Origin: Siniperca chuatsi
Taxonomy: Eukaryota; Chordata; Actinopteri; Centrarchiformes; Sinipercidae
DNA: 64,000 nt
NCBI RefSeq assembly: GCF_020085105.1
Contig: NC_058061.1
Location: forward strand, 2,516,284 to 2,580,283
Reading direction: 5' to 3'
The notes under the pieces are model-generated. The model was not told where the DNA came from and did no database searches. It worked only from the letters and a program-made list of their open reading frames with translations. Positions 1 through 10,169 of this stretch are shown one piece after another (position 1 is the stretch's first letter; every line of letters begins with the position of its first letter). A program made the position numbers and the translations under genes.

Positions 1-2743
1 GAACGCTCATCTTCTTCTCCACTCCGGAAGGACAGAAGTTTCTTTGCAATGGTCTGTCGGAGGTTTAACATGTAATCATTGCACATGGTTTGGAAATTGC
101 TCAGCTTCTTTTTAATCTGTGGAAACAGATTCACTGTTTTGTCTTCCAGAGAATCGTTGCATCTCATTTCCAGTTGCCTCATGGCTTCCAGAGTCCTTTG
201 AGCCTTCCTAAGTATCGGAGTGCTGCTATCAGCAACCAGTTGAGGGGCTTTAGAATAAAAATTTGTCAGCGGTACGAGCCATACTGTCATTGGAACAGCA
301 TTCTCTTTTCCCATCATTTGTGGAAGTTGCTGGTAAGTTTGAACTGCATCCTGAAAAGTTGTAGGGTTACTTGTAAGAAAAATGTCCCCATGGAATTTGC
401 AGGAGAAGTTGTTGGTTATGGCATTTTCTTCACTGGTTAGCTGGACAGCACCTCGCCCTGAAATTTCAACCGAGGGAATCTTCTTTATCATAGCCTCCAT
501 GCTGCCCTGGATTTCCTGAACATTGCTAGAATCTACTTTGTCACTGTCAAAGACAAAGAAAGCATTCGCACCATAAAGGATCCCTATCACTACATGTGTT
601 GCCTGGATGTTCTCAAATAATTCAGAATATTCTACGTGTTTGCTTCCAAGATTAGTCATCAACTGTTTGAAGTTGGTGGTAGCTTTGTACTGAAGTGTCA
701 CTCTACTCTGATTCTGATATTTCTTCGTATCATTCAGATACTTGGCAGATCCTCCAACTTCTATCAGTCCACCCAGGAAACTGGCTTTCAAAGAAGCTTC
801 AACATCCAGCAGAGAAGACTTGTCCTCAATGGAATCAGATGCAATGATTTCAAATACACTGCTGGGCTGAGGACAATCAACTGTGCTCTCTTTTAGAACT
901 TCATCTTTCCACAATGTGAAACCTAGAACAGGTAAAAAAAACAAACCAATCAAAAATCAGCCATCTGTTGAAGCAGGCAAGGCAATGCTTCACTGCCCTC
1001 AGTGGGTATTGGTCGGGCAAGTATGATGTCACTCAGAAACTGCTCAACTTTCTTTTGATACATTCTTTGTTGCTTTTGAAAACGGCACTTAAAAAGACCT
1101 TTGGTGACGAATAAATAGAACAAAAATGCGCAGTACTCGCCTGCGAATATTTCACATCAAAACTATTCATACCGGCAGCAATCTGAATTTGCGACAGTTG
1201 CAACACTTGTTCGTGCCATTTCGTACTAAAACTCATTTGGGATTCGAGCTGTTCCAGCACGTCTGCCCAAGCTGTCACAACATCATAGACATCCAGGTGG
1301 ATTTTCTCTCTCGCTCTCCCTCACTGGGATCAGGCTTTCACTGCGCTGCTGCAGCAGATCATTAACAGATCTCTATATCATTAACAGTTAAAAAACTATC
1401 TACGCTTCTTTGGACAAAAACTAAATCAAACAGGTCCGCCCCCATTCCAAAGAAAATGAGGCCACTTTTTCGCTGTGTAATATTCACATTCTGTGTGAAA
1501 GTACTCATGACAAAAGCAACAGTTCGAAAAAATACGTGCGAATTAACCGCACCAAAAAAACCTGCCCCCCTGTGTAAAGGCCTGTTGGCATGAAGAACGT
1601 CACTGACTTAACTGGACTTAACACCAACAGGGGTAGTTATTTCTTGAGGTTTTGTGGTGTCAGTAATTTGAATAAGTTACCATTTCAAGTCCAAAGATAT
1701 TTCACTACCATAGCTTTAAACAAAAGGCAAAACGATGGTTAACAGGAAATTTGGAGGTGCGAGCCTATTTCCCTCTTCATAGTTTGTATACTGTATAATT
1801 TGTAATGTCAATTTTTGCACTCCTCCAGAAGGATTACAAATAGTTTTTTCCCCATAGTTTTCAATCAAACTTCAGTCAAACTTTTTTGTATAGCACCTTT
1901 CATACAGGTTAGTGCAGTTCAAAGTGCTTCACAGCTGACTGAGTCGATAATAGGACAGAATGCATGCGAGAAAAAAACCCTGATAAAAATGTAATAAAAT
2001 AGATTTAAAAGCTATAATAACAGTGATAGTAAAATCGAGTAAAATAAAAACTACATTAAAAAGATAAAACAAAAAATAAGAATGATGACAATGAAATACA
2101 ATAAAATAGATTTATAAACTATAATAATAATAATAACAATAATAATAAAAGAAATGGAGTTAAATAAAAAGCTAGACTAAGAATAACATTGCACTCACCA
2201 TCATAATTGCTGAGATCTGGTAACACAGTGACATTACTACAACAAAATCTGACGCTGCACAATCAGTTCGATTATTTTAACCACTTTACTTGGAATTAAC
2301 AACTAAACTGTTTGCAGTTACCCTTTATTTCACAGCAAAACTGAATGTGCCCAACTACGATGAGTGTGGTAGGTCACACTAAAACAGGAAGTTGGTCAGT
2401 TAACTGTGATGGATGTTTACAGTTTCAGTGATAATTTTACTGTTCGCCTTCATTTTCTCTTCCAAATGAGTTTTGATCAATGCTTGTTTAGTTTTTAATG
2501 TATACTTTACAAGTGATCATATGTAGCTAATCAGCTGCTAACTGTAGCAAACTGCATCAGAGTGTAAATGATGTTCTTATGAATTCAAATCTGTATTTTG
2601 GTTACTGAATTAAAGCAATTTCCCAGCTTCTTAAAATGATCTTCAAGTTTACCTGGGATCAGTTTATCTTGCCGAGCATCATAGAGCGCCCCTAAGGTGA
2701 AAGGTCTACCCAGAGCAGCCAACACCAAGATGTCTGAAGACAT
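1..2743 (-). CDS. SNTX beta-like subunit gene A (3' part outside window)
   Basis: Minus-strand gene of the stonustoxin/verrucotoxin family, beta-like. In venomous scorpaenoids the beta subunit pairs with an alpha subunit to form a secreted MACPF/CDC-like pore-forming complex. Visible coding parts are exon 2653-2743 (ATG at 2743-2741, 91 nt, donor GTAAAC) and the 5' part of the large exon, 1-922 (acceptor CTGTTCTAG just above 922). The first exon gives an N-terminus starting MSSDI and containing GRPFTLG. The large exon encodes the MACPF core with VEVGGSAKYLNDTKKY and YGANAFFVFD, open to the window edge. No signal peptide is visible, which is usual for this family. The rest of the large exon and the PRY-SPRY exon should lie to the left. 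Compared with copy B the 922 nt show four substitutions, three silent. Unlike copy B, the first exon is in frame here. The noncoding leader exon ends at 2905. Confidence 0.9.
1109..1583. mobile_element. TIR element in beta-A intron, left end deleted
   Basis: Homologous to the more complete element at 21780-22372. The right terminal repeat (TGTGTAAAGGCCT, ending 1583) is present, but the left one has been deleted together with about 24 bp, leaving GGTGACGAATAAATAG. It is also shorter internally than copy B by about 75-100 bp. It has no coding capacity. It is probably a non-autonomous DNA transposon (hAT-like), though I could not confirm a target-site duplication. Confidence 0.5.
2121..2149. 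repeat. (AAT)n microsatellite, short allele
   Basis: Short interrupted AAT run in the beta-A intron. The same site in copy B (23104-23155) is a pure run about twice as long. Confidence 0.8.
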
Positions 2744-2904
2744 GACTCCAACCTGTTGGGACAAATCAACAACATGGGTCAAAGAGAAAGTGGAGACAAG
2801 TATCAGAAACGTTTCCTGGTTATAAAGACAGTAATGTCACAGTTTTACATAGACCAGGGTTCAGTAAAAGTCCAAGTATCTCTGTCCACCTAGTTTGTCC
2901 TCAC

Positions 2905-3200
2905 CTGTTGTGCAGATCAGCTGAATTATGTACGAGTCTTTTTGACTTCTAACTGGAGCGTCCAGTCTGATGGTCCGTGATGTTGCGTGGTTGCTTATAT
3001 CCTGTCAGATAACCTACTGACCCCTCCCCCTGACATCCCTCCTGCACACCTGGAACCTGTTGACTTTGACAGATCACGCTTGCGTGCAAATTCAACAGCA
3101 AAGTTTCTCTCAAAGCTGTTTTCCATTTTGGTAATTTTTCATTGCCTGATAGAGTTATGTGTTTTTTCAACAATTTACCATGCAAAGATTTTGCATGTCT
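2905..3200 (-). promoter_or_regulatory. Promoter and leader exon of beta-A
   Basis: Reading on the minus strand there is a TATA box TATAAG at 2999-2994 inside GACAGGATATAAGC. The expected start lies about 30 bp downstream, followed by a noncoding leader exon ending at 2905 with donor GTGAGG. The next exon begins at 2752 (acceptor CAACAG) and carries the ATG at 2743. Upstream are a CAGGTGTGCAGG block, a G-rich block just before the TATA, and an inverted octamer-like motif (ATGCAAA...TTTGCAT) at 3180-3196. All of these have counterparts in the alpha promoter at 4776-5092. Confidence 0.75.
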
Positions 3201-3570
3201 GGCCAATAATGAGCTTAACCATATTCATACCCCCTTGGTTATTTAAGCTAACAGGCAATTATTGAATACATTTGAATAAAACATAACTTCCATTACTTAT
3301 GTATTATTCAATAACCTATGAATAAAACCTTTGTCTTTATGGTGTAATGCTGAACATACAGAACATTTTCAGTTCGCTTTACTTGTGTGACTCCTTGTGC
3401 CCTGACATACTGTATGTCCAAACTGTATGTCTTAATGTTGCTGTATCCTTAGACAATAACTAAATAATTTCAATCAATCAATCAATCAGTCAATCATTCA
3501 AGTAAAGTGCTTTGCAGAAATGCAAGAAAATAAGTTACATTAACATCCTAATTGTTTTATGTCTATTTAA

Positions 3571-3602
3571 AGGTCCAGTCTGTAACATTTAGGAGGATCT
3601 GA
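3571..3602. mobile_element. 5' stub of a TTAA MITE
   Basis: AGGTCCAGTCTGTAACATTTAG after TTAA (3567-3570) equals the left end of the full element at 24643-25026. In copy A the rest has been replaced by a (TA)n run and a LINE 3' end, so a second event removed or interrupted it. Confidence 0.7.
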
Positions 3603-3830
3603 TATATATATATATATATATATCATCAGGTCATTGGAGCACTCGGGGCAGTGACCCCCAAACTGGAGGAGTGGCTACAGCAGATCCCTGGAAGAACACC
3701 AGACATCTCGGTCCAGAAGAGTGCAGTACTGGGAACAGCAAAGATACTGCGCAGAACCCTCAAGCTCCCAGGCCTCTGGTAGAGGACCCGACCTCGAAGG
3801 ATGAAACCACCCGTGGAGGGTGAAGGACAA
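3602..3830 (+). mobile_element. LINE 3' terminal fragment
   Basis: After a (TA)n run, 3630-3782 reads as an open C-terminal piece of about 50 codons (PKLEEWLQQIPG, then KILRRTLKLPGLW and a stop at 3780-3782), followed by a short 3' tail. I recognise this as the conserved end of a teleost non-LTR retrotransposon ORF, but I cannot name the clade with certainty. It is 5'-truncated, as is typical. It is absent from copy B. Confidence 0.6.
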
Positions 3831-3862
3831 AGTTTTTTTTTTTATGTATGTATATGTATATA

Positions 3863-4126
3863 CAGTGGTGTGAAAAAGTGTTTGCCCCCTTCCTGATTTC
3901 TTATTTTTTGCATGTTTGTCACACTTGTGTTTCAGATCATCAAACAAATGTAAATATTAGTCAAAGATAACACAAGTAAACACAAACTGCAGTTTTTAAA
4001 TGAAGGTTGTTGTTATTAAGGGAAAACAAAATCCAAACCTACATGGCCCTGTGTGAAATAGTGATTGCCCCCTAAACCTAATAACTGGTTGGGCCACCCT
4101 TAGCAGCAACAACTGCAATCAAGCGT
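3863..4126 (+). mobile_element. Tc1-like transposon 5' fragment
   Basis: Starts TA-CAGTGGTGTGAAAAAGTG with the TTTGCCCCC block and continues with GTGATTGCCCCCTAAACC, the terminal inverted repeat region of a widespread teleost Tc1/mariner-like family. Only the left terminal region is present and no transposase is encoded. It is absent from copy B. A reverse-oriented remnant of the same family lies at 41950-42082. Confidence 0.7.
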
Positions 4127-4416
4127 TTGTTTAAAGGTGAGCAACATACAACTCATACTTCCCGGACCTACTGTGTGCTAGTCTACTGGTAAAGAGTGAA
4201 TTTAGGCAATCCTTGTCAAATTGTAAAGACAGGAAATATCCTGCGACTATTCATAAAATCACATAAAGTTGACAGTTGAAAATCCAAATCCACTGCAGGC
4301 TGCTGAACTGGGATGCAGCTTTTTGACAGGCAACTAACAGGCATACTTGATAGCAAATCATTGATACAAAACAAATAACTTCTTATTGGCAACAAAAACA
4401 TCTAATTCAATAGATA
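4127..4416 (+). repeat. Segment inverted relative to copy B
   Basis: This block (TTTAAAGGTGAGCAAC ... CATCTAATTCAAT) matches the reverse complement of 25555-25895 at roughly 93% identity, while the flanks of the duplication are about 99% identical in the direct sense. Copy B carries about 50 bp extra in the middle. No terminal repeats or target duplications are obvious. It contains no gene. Confidence 0.8.
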
Positions 4417-4759
4417 AGGTACATGGAACTCAGTAACAATAACTAGTATTGTTTTGTAGTAATTAGACAACATGTAAACAAAAAAGACTTAATAATGACC
4501 ACTTATCTTACATATTTTTACATGCACAATCATTGGAGTACCATTATGCTGCTTTTTCTATTGTTTTTTTATTGCTATTGCTGCTGCAATGTTGAGGAGC
4601 AGAAACCCAGGAATTTTACTCTCTTTTACTTGTATTATGAGATGTAACAATAAAGGAATGTTAAAATCCAGCAATATCTTATACACCTGCTTCTGACTAC
4701 AACGTGATGCAAAATAAAAAAGGCAATTATTAAAATGTATGAATATGACTGAACTCATT
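4417..4759. other. Intergenic, no gene seen
   Basis: AT-rich sequence between the inverted block and the alpha-A promoter. Copy B lacks the first part of it (its homology resumes near 26457) and carries a further deletion of about 50 bp. Confidence 0.6.
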
Positions 4760-5092
4760 ACTGGCCAGGGTAGACATGCAAAAGCTTTGCATGCAAAATT
4801 CAGCAATGTCTCTCACACTTAAGTCTGTCAGGCGATGCAAAATTAGCAATATGAAAAAAAGCTGTGAGGGAGATGCACTCCTTGAAACTTGCACGCACAC
4901 ATGATCCGTGAGACAGTGTCGAGCAGAAATATTGCAGGTGTGCAGAAGGCGTGTCGGGGGAGGAGTCACAAGGATGGATTATCTGACAGGATATAAATTA
5001 TCTCGCAACATCGCACAAATTCAGACTTGAAGCTCAAGTTGGAAGTCAGGAGGACTCGCACACAACTCAGCTGATCGACACAACTTCACCAG
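4760..5092 (+). promoter_or_regulatory. Promoter and leader exon of alpha-A
   Basis: TATAAA at 4992-4997 within GACAGGATATAAATT. A transcription start is expected near 5022, and a noncoding leader exon ends at 5092 (CACCAG, donor GTGAGA). Upstream are a GGGGGAGGAG block, CAGGTGTGCAG, and an inverted octamer-like element ATGCAAAAGCTTTGCAT at 4776-4792, about 200 bp from the TATA. The whole block is homologous to the beta-A promoter on the other strand. Confidence 0.8.
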
Positions 5093-5256
5093 GTGAGAGA
5101 TAGACACTGCAGTTTTTACTGAACTCCAGTCTAAGTATTACACAGCTAAAACTTAGATTATGCTCTTTAAATTTTAGGCACTTTTTGTCACTGTGATCAA
5201 CTTGCAGCACACGGTTCGATCAAATTTTAAAAGCTGTGTGGTTTCAGGTTGCAGAC

Positions 5257-8200
5257 ATGTCTTCAGATATCATGGTAATGGCTGGTCTGGGTCGACCTTT
5301 CACCCTAGGAATGCTGTATGACGCTCGCCGAGAGAAACTGATCCCAGGTAAAATTTGAAGTAGACTACTTCAGAATGAAATAAATCAAGCATTATATTAG
5401 ATCAGGCGGAGCACTGAAATTGCACTTGCATTAGCTGATTACCATCAGCTGCTTCTTTCATGCTTCACAGTGGCTCAGTATCTGATGTGTAGGTTTTGAA
5501 AAATTTCCAGAAAAGTGAAACTTTTTATGTGAAGTCTTTAAGTGCCCAAAAACTTTAATACTTTAAAATTGAAAGTTTAAACTTAAACAGATCCCCACAT
5601 ATTAAGTTGTTTGGGTTGAAAATCTTTTATACTTTTTAAAGTAATCTAAAAATTGAGACAAAAGTTTAAAAAAGTTTTGCTGCAGCCACAATGCGTGATG
5701 TCAGCATCCATCATATCGAAAATGTTGTCAGTCTCCCACAAGAAGCCCAGATTAGCTGTATCTAATATTTTTTATTAACAGATTAAAGGTGGGGTATGTG
5801 ATTCTGGATAAATCCAATATCATGACAAATATGATGACATAGAGTGAACAATGACAAAGCAAGTAATGTAACTAACGTTAGCTAGGTTGTGGGTTAGCAG
5901 ACTGTCGCTACAGTTGCTGCTGCGAAGCTAACAGCCAGAGAGGACGAGACGGTTTCCCAGAGCCAGCACAGCAGCTCCAGACAGCGATACTCACAACTCT
6001 CCTGCTATTATAGCTAACATCACAACAACAGCATATCTTGGCAAACTAGAAAGTAAGCTGAATGTCCGTGGGCAAGTCATTTAATGTTACCTGACACACA
6101 AATCATGGCTGGAATAGTGCTGTGTGGCTCAATCCGAACCACTTTGTTTCCCATTTACAGAACCAGGGCTGAGTACAAACACTGGAGGGTTTTTTCAGCA
6201 CACACACTGAACGGACAGCTAGCGGACGGGGAATAGATAGTTGCTGAATTTGACAAAAAGATGTGTACTGGATTAGAAGAGCATACCCCACCTTTAAGGA
6301 TATGTTCAGGCCAAAATCAGTACTGCATGAAAAACACAGCTCTCTCATTCATTCTAATGCGACCACTGCAATTGCACAACTGGTGCTGATGCGCAGGGTC
6401 CAGCGCAGTTATCCAGAAAAAACTCAAAAACTTGCCCCAACACAATATGTCGGCAATGAATTACGTAGGCCAGTCAAATACATGCAAGTGCACACTTTTG
6501 GTAAATTCTACTGCTTACCTTGCAAACATCAACAATGAGAATACATTTTTGCTGTGATAACTTTCCAAAGTTGCAAAATGCTGTCTCATAGTTTCCTAAA
6601 CCACTGTGATTGTTATGATATACCGGGGCTGGGCCTAAAAGCATGACCAGGACAGCGAGTGTGCAGTAGTAGGTTCCATTTATTTAGAAGAGTTCACAAT
6701 GAGGAACCAGGAGTGTGGCGGTAAGGCTGGAAGCTGGTGGACTAGAGGAGAGCATGCAGGCCGAGACAAGCCAGGTGAGAGCTGTGGTGAAGTCCTCCTG
6801 GAAAGCCGGAGGGCAATGCGGAGGCAGGTGACATGAGCGAACCTGGGCACAGGAAGTTAAACAGGTTAATCAGGTGTTCTGATAACATGCAGGTAATTAC
6901 TTTGAGGGGTAGACAATAGCCAAAGAGTTATACCACTGAGGTAAATGGATGATCTGGCGAAGACTAGTGAGAAGAGCCAGGTAGATATACTGTCAGGTGT
7001 GATTGTGGATGGGGAACAGGTGAGCAGCAGTAGATGGTTTGGAGATGTGTCAGTTGCTGATTGGCAGTACATCGGAGGCCGCGCCCCACAGCATACACAC
7101 ACACACACAAACACACACAAGGAGACTAACAGGAGACAGACAGACAAGAACACTAGGAATGGTACAGCCGTACCGTGACAGTGATTTATTTTGGCGTCAC
7201 AGATCTATCACAAAAACAGGCATTACAGGATTGTATTTCACCTGGTACCTGGAAAAACATGGCCCCACCAATGCAGGCCTTGTGGGGTTTTTTAATGCAG
7301 TGATGTTTTTGGTCTGAACACCCAGTAACAACCTTTCCTGCTTTACCAGATGCCTTTTTTCTTTTCTGTAGGTTTCTCATTGTTTGGTGATGAAACTCTA
7401 AAACAGTATGCATCAAGTAACACTCAACGCAGCAGTGAATTCCAGATTGCTGCCTCTGATTCCATTGAATCCAAGTCTTCTCTGATGGATATTGAAGCTT
7501 CACTGGGAGTCAGTTTCCTGGGTGGACTGGTTGAAGTTGGGGGATCTGCCAAGTATCTAAATGATACGAAGAAATACCAGAATCAGAGCAGAGTTACACT
7601 CAAGTACAAAGCTACCACCACTTATAAACAATTCACAGCTCCTCCTGGAACCGTGAATGTGCAACAAACAGCCATTACTGAAAAGGGATTGGCAACACAT
7701 GTAGTCACAGGCATCCTTTATGGGGCAAATGCTTTCTTTGTATTTGACAGTGACAAGTTAGAGGAGAGCAACCTTCAGGACATCGAGGGCAAAATGGAAG
7801 CTGTGATAAGGAAGATTCCTACTATTAGTATTGAGGGGTCAGGTTCTGTCAAACTGACTGATGAAGAAAAATCTCTGACGAGCAATCTCTCCTGCAAGTT
7901 TCATGGAGACTTCTTTCTTGACAGCCTCCCTACAACCTTTGAAGATGCAGTGAAGACCTACCAGAAACTTCCAGAACTTCTTGGAGAAGAGGGAGTGGAT
8001 GCGGTTCCAATGAAGGTCTGGCTGGTTCCCTTGAATAAATTTTTTTCTAAAGCTGAGCAGCTGGTCCGTGAGATCACTGTTGGTAGAGTGAGAAAGATTC
8101 ACAGTACCCTAGAAGACTTGTATCAACTGAAGAGGAGATGCAATGATGTCATGAATGACAAAATTGTGAAACAATTTCCATTGATTTTTGATAGGGTTAG

Positions 8201-10169
8201 CAATTTCCAACAGATATTACAGGATTACACTCATACTGTGAAACAGAAAATTGCGGAGAAACTTCCACTGATTCGGGGAGGTACAGAAGATGAAAGATCA
8301 TTAGAGAAGATAACTGCAGACAGGGCCAAGTCACCATTCAGCAATGAAAATGTGAACATGTGGCTGGATACCATAGAGAGAGAAATCAGTGCCTTAAAGG
8401 CCTGTGTGGGCATGATTGAGGAAACACAGACAAAATGTGTCTCAAATCAAACAGAGTTGGATAGAGAGATTCTTAATGCAAATGTAACACATGGTGTGTG
8501 CTTTGTTTTCACCTCCCTGGGACGCAGCGATCCCTACCTTAGAGTGTTGTCCGACTCTTTGGAATCACCGAATTCAGAAAGCACCGAGTATATCGCAGCA
8601 TCTACTGACAACTTGTGGTGTTTCTCCCCTGGGGTGGTAATCAAAATGAAACAAAAAGCCCAAACTTTTAGTGAGCTCGCCAACAACATGAAGGACAGCA
8701 GGAATGTCCGTTTCTTTGTAGCAGCATTGGCAAATGAGAAATACCAAGGAGCAAGCATCTACTATTACAACGAGGGCAGCCTGGTCACTGATGACTTTAC
8801 ATTTCCTCGCATGCCCTCTGTGGAGAGTTTAAAAGACAGAAGAGATTTACTCTGGTGTAAGTAATTTTTTCTGCATTTGTTCACATTAAAGCAAAAATGA
8901 ATAATACTTAAAGTACTTTCCTCCTCTTTAAGCGTTTGTTGGAAACATGCAAACCACAAAAGATGTCATGGTGACACCTGCCCTGTGTCTCTTTCGTCTT
9001 TCCCCTAGTTCCTATTCTTTGTAGACCCTATTATTCCCCATCTCTCCAGCAGATGCCCTCAGACTTTCCCACCCTGTGCAACATGCCTGCACACCTGTCC
9101 CCTATTCCCTCAGAGTACATAGACTGGCCACTTTCCCACTCGTATTTGCCAGATTGTCAGTGTTGTCTTACTCCATTGCTTTCCAGGCTTTCCAGCCTGT
9201 AGCCTGTTCCTCCTTTCCTGTTCCCTGTCCTTGCTCCTGAAAATCTGCTTGTGATATGTTGCCCATGTTTAGACCTGCTGTTTGCCTCACCTGCCTCCCT
9301 GCCTTGCTCTTTAAGATTGCCTTGCCTGTTTGGACTGCCTTCTAGTTGCCATGTTGTCGAGGCGTCACCATGACACATGACAAAGTGTTTTAATCATTTT
9401 TGTCTTGTAAATGTTGTCAAGTACAGTCAACTTCCCTTATCAGATTTGTAAACATAGGTACAACAGATCAATTTATTAAAGTCTTGGGGAAAAGTGATTA
9501 GATTTTGTTTATAATAAATAATAGGAGGCTAAGTATGAATATAACAATCATTATATGAAGACATGCTATCACAAAATGTAGTTTGAATGGTGATGAGGAT
9601 GACTGGTAACAGATCCTGTCTTGGTCTTTCCATCAGATGCCTGCGACCTCACCTTTGACCCAAACACAGTAAACTCCATGCTCACTCTTTCTGGTAACAA
9701 CAAAAAGGTGGAGTCAGGAAAACAGCAGCGATATTGTGATCACCCAGAGAGGTTCAACTCCCTTCGCCAGGTGTTGTGCAAAGAGAGGCTGACTGGGCGC
9801 CATTACTGGGAGGTGGAGTGGATCGGATACGTTCTAGCAGGTGTCTCATATATATCAATTGGAAGGAAAGGGAAAGTCCCTGGGTGTGTCATTGGACAGA
9901 GTTGGAGCTCCTGGGCTTTAGACCATGTTCCCAGAAGTGGATACCGTGTCAGGCATAATGAAACAAAACCGATGTCACTGTGTCCTCTCCTGGCTTTAAA
10001 ACGACTAGGAGTGTATCTCGACTGGCGTGCTGGCACTCTGTCCTACTACATGGTCACCTCTAAAGAACTACATCACATTTACACCTTCAAAACCAAATTC
10101 TATGAGCCTGTTTTTCCAGCCTTTTGTCTTGGGTCTGACTTTGACCACGGACAGGTCAGATTACTTTGA
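5257..10169 (+). CDS. SNTX alpha-like subunit gene A
   Basis: Plus-strand stonustoxin alpha-like gene. In scorpaenoid venoms the alpha/beta complex lyses membranes through MACPF/CDC-like pores. Coding exons are 5257-5347 (ATG at 5257, donor GTAAAA), 7372-8856 (acceptor TTTCTGTAG, donor GTAAGT) and 9637-10169 (acceptor CCATCAG, stop TGA). Together they give 702 residues, the usual family length. By family knowledge the order is MACPF (about 1-265), FAT-like helices (266-385), thioredoxin-like (386-516) and PRY-SPRY (517-702). Visible motifs are VEVGGSAKYLNDTKKY, YGANAFFVFD (147-156), CKFHGD, CDLTFDPNT, HYWEVEW (581-587) and LDW (653-655). There is no signal peptide. Oddity: a one-base loss near 9965-9968 and a one-base gain near 9998-10001, both in A runs, put residues 637-646 in a different frame from copy B; the frame is then restored. 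Intron 1 carries two insertions that copy B lacks. The polyadenylation signal is at 11797. Confidence 0.92.
5787..6293. mobile_element. TTAA-flanked MITE in alpha-A intron 1
   Basis: A 507-bp element with perfect 12-bp terminal inverted repeats AGGTGGGGTATG...CATACCCCACCT, flanked on both sides by TTAA (5783-5786 and 6294-6297). Copy B has the uninterrupted site with a single TTAA at 28017-28020. The TTAA target points to a piggyBac-type source. It has no coding capacity. Confidence 0.9.
6611..7179 (+). mobile_element. Solo-LTR-like insertion in alpha-A intron 1
   Basis: A 569-bp insertion that starts TGTTATGATATACC and ends CCGTGACA, flanked by the 5-bp duplication GTGAT. Copy B keeps the empty site (CACTGTGATTTATT near 28327). 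The TG...CA ends and 5-bp target duplication fit a solo LTR. The ends can also be read as a decayed inverted repeat (all mismatches are transitions), so a non-autonomous DNA element is the alternative. It contains a short CA repeat (7097-7121). A diverged relative lies at 14817-15330. Confidence 0.65.
8964..9376. mobile_element. TIR element in alpha-A intron 2
   Basis: A 413-bp element with perfect-type 15-bp terminal inverted repeats TGTCATGGTGACRCC ... GGCGTCACCATGACA. It is present at the same place in alpha-B (30107-30517), so it predates the duplication. No clear target duplication is visible. It encodes nothing. Confidence 0.7.

Noticed and set aside
90-440. Plus-strand ORF of 116 codons (also at 20759-21109)
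   Set aside because: Antisense shadow of the beta large exon, which reads through on the minus strand with clear family motifs.
7372-8856. Treating the large SNTX exons as single-exon genes starting at the in-frame ATG at 7350 or 28498
   Set aside because: That ATG lies inside the polypyrimidine tract before a clear TTTCTGTAG acceptor, and a phase-matched upstream exon with TATA and leader exists.
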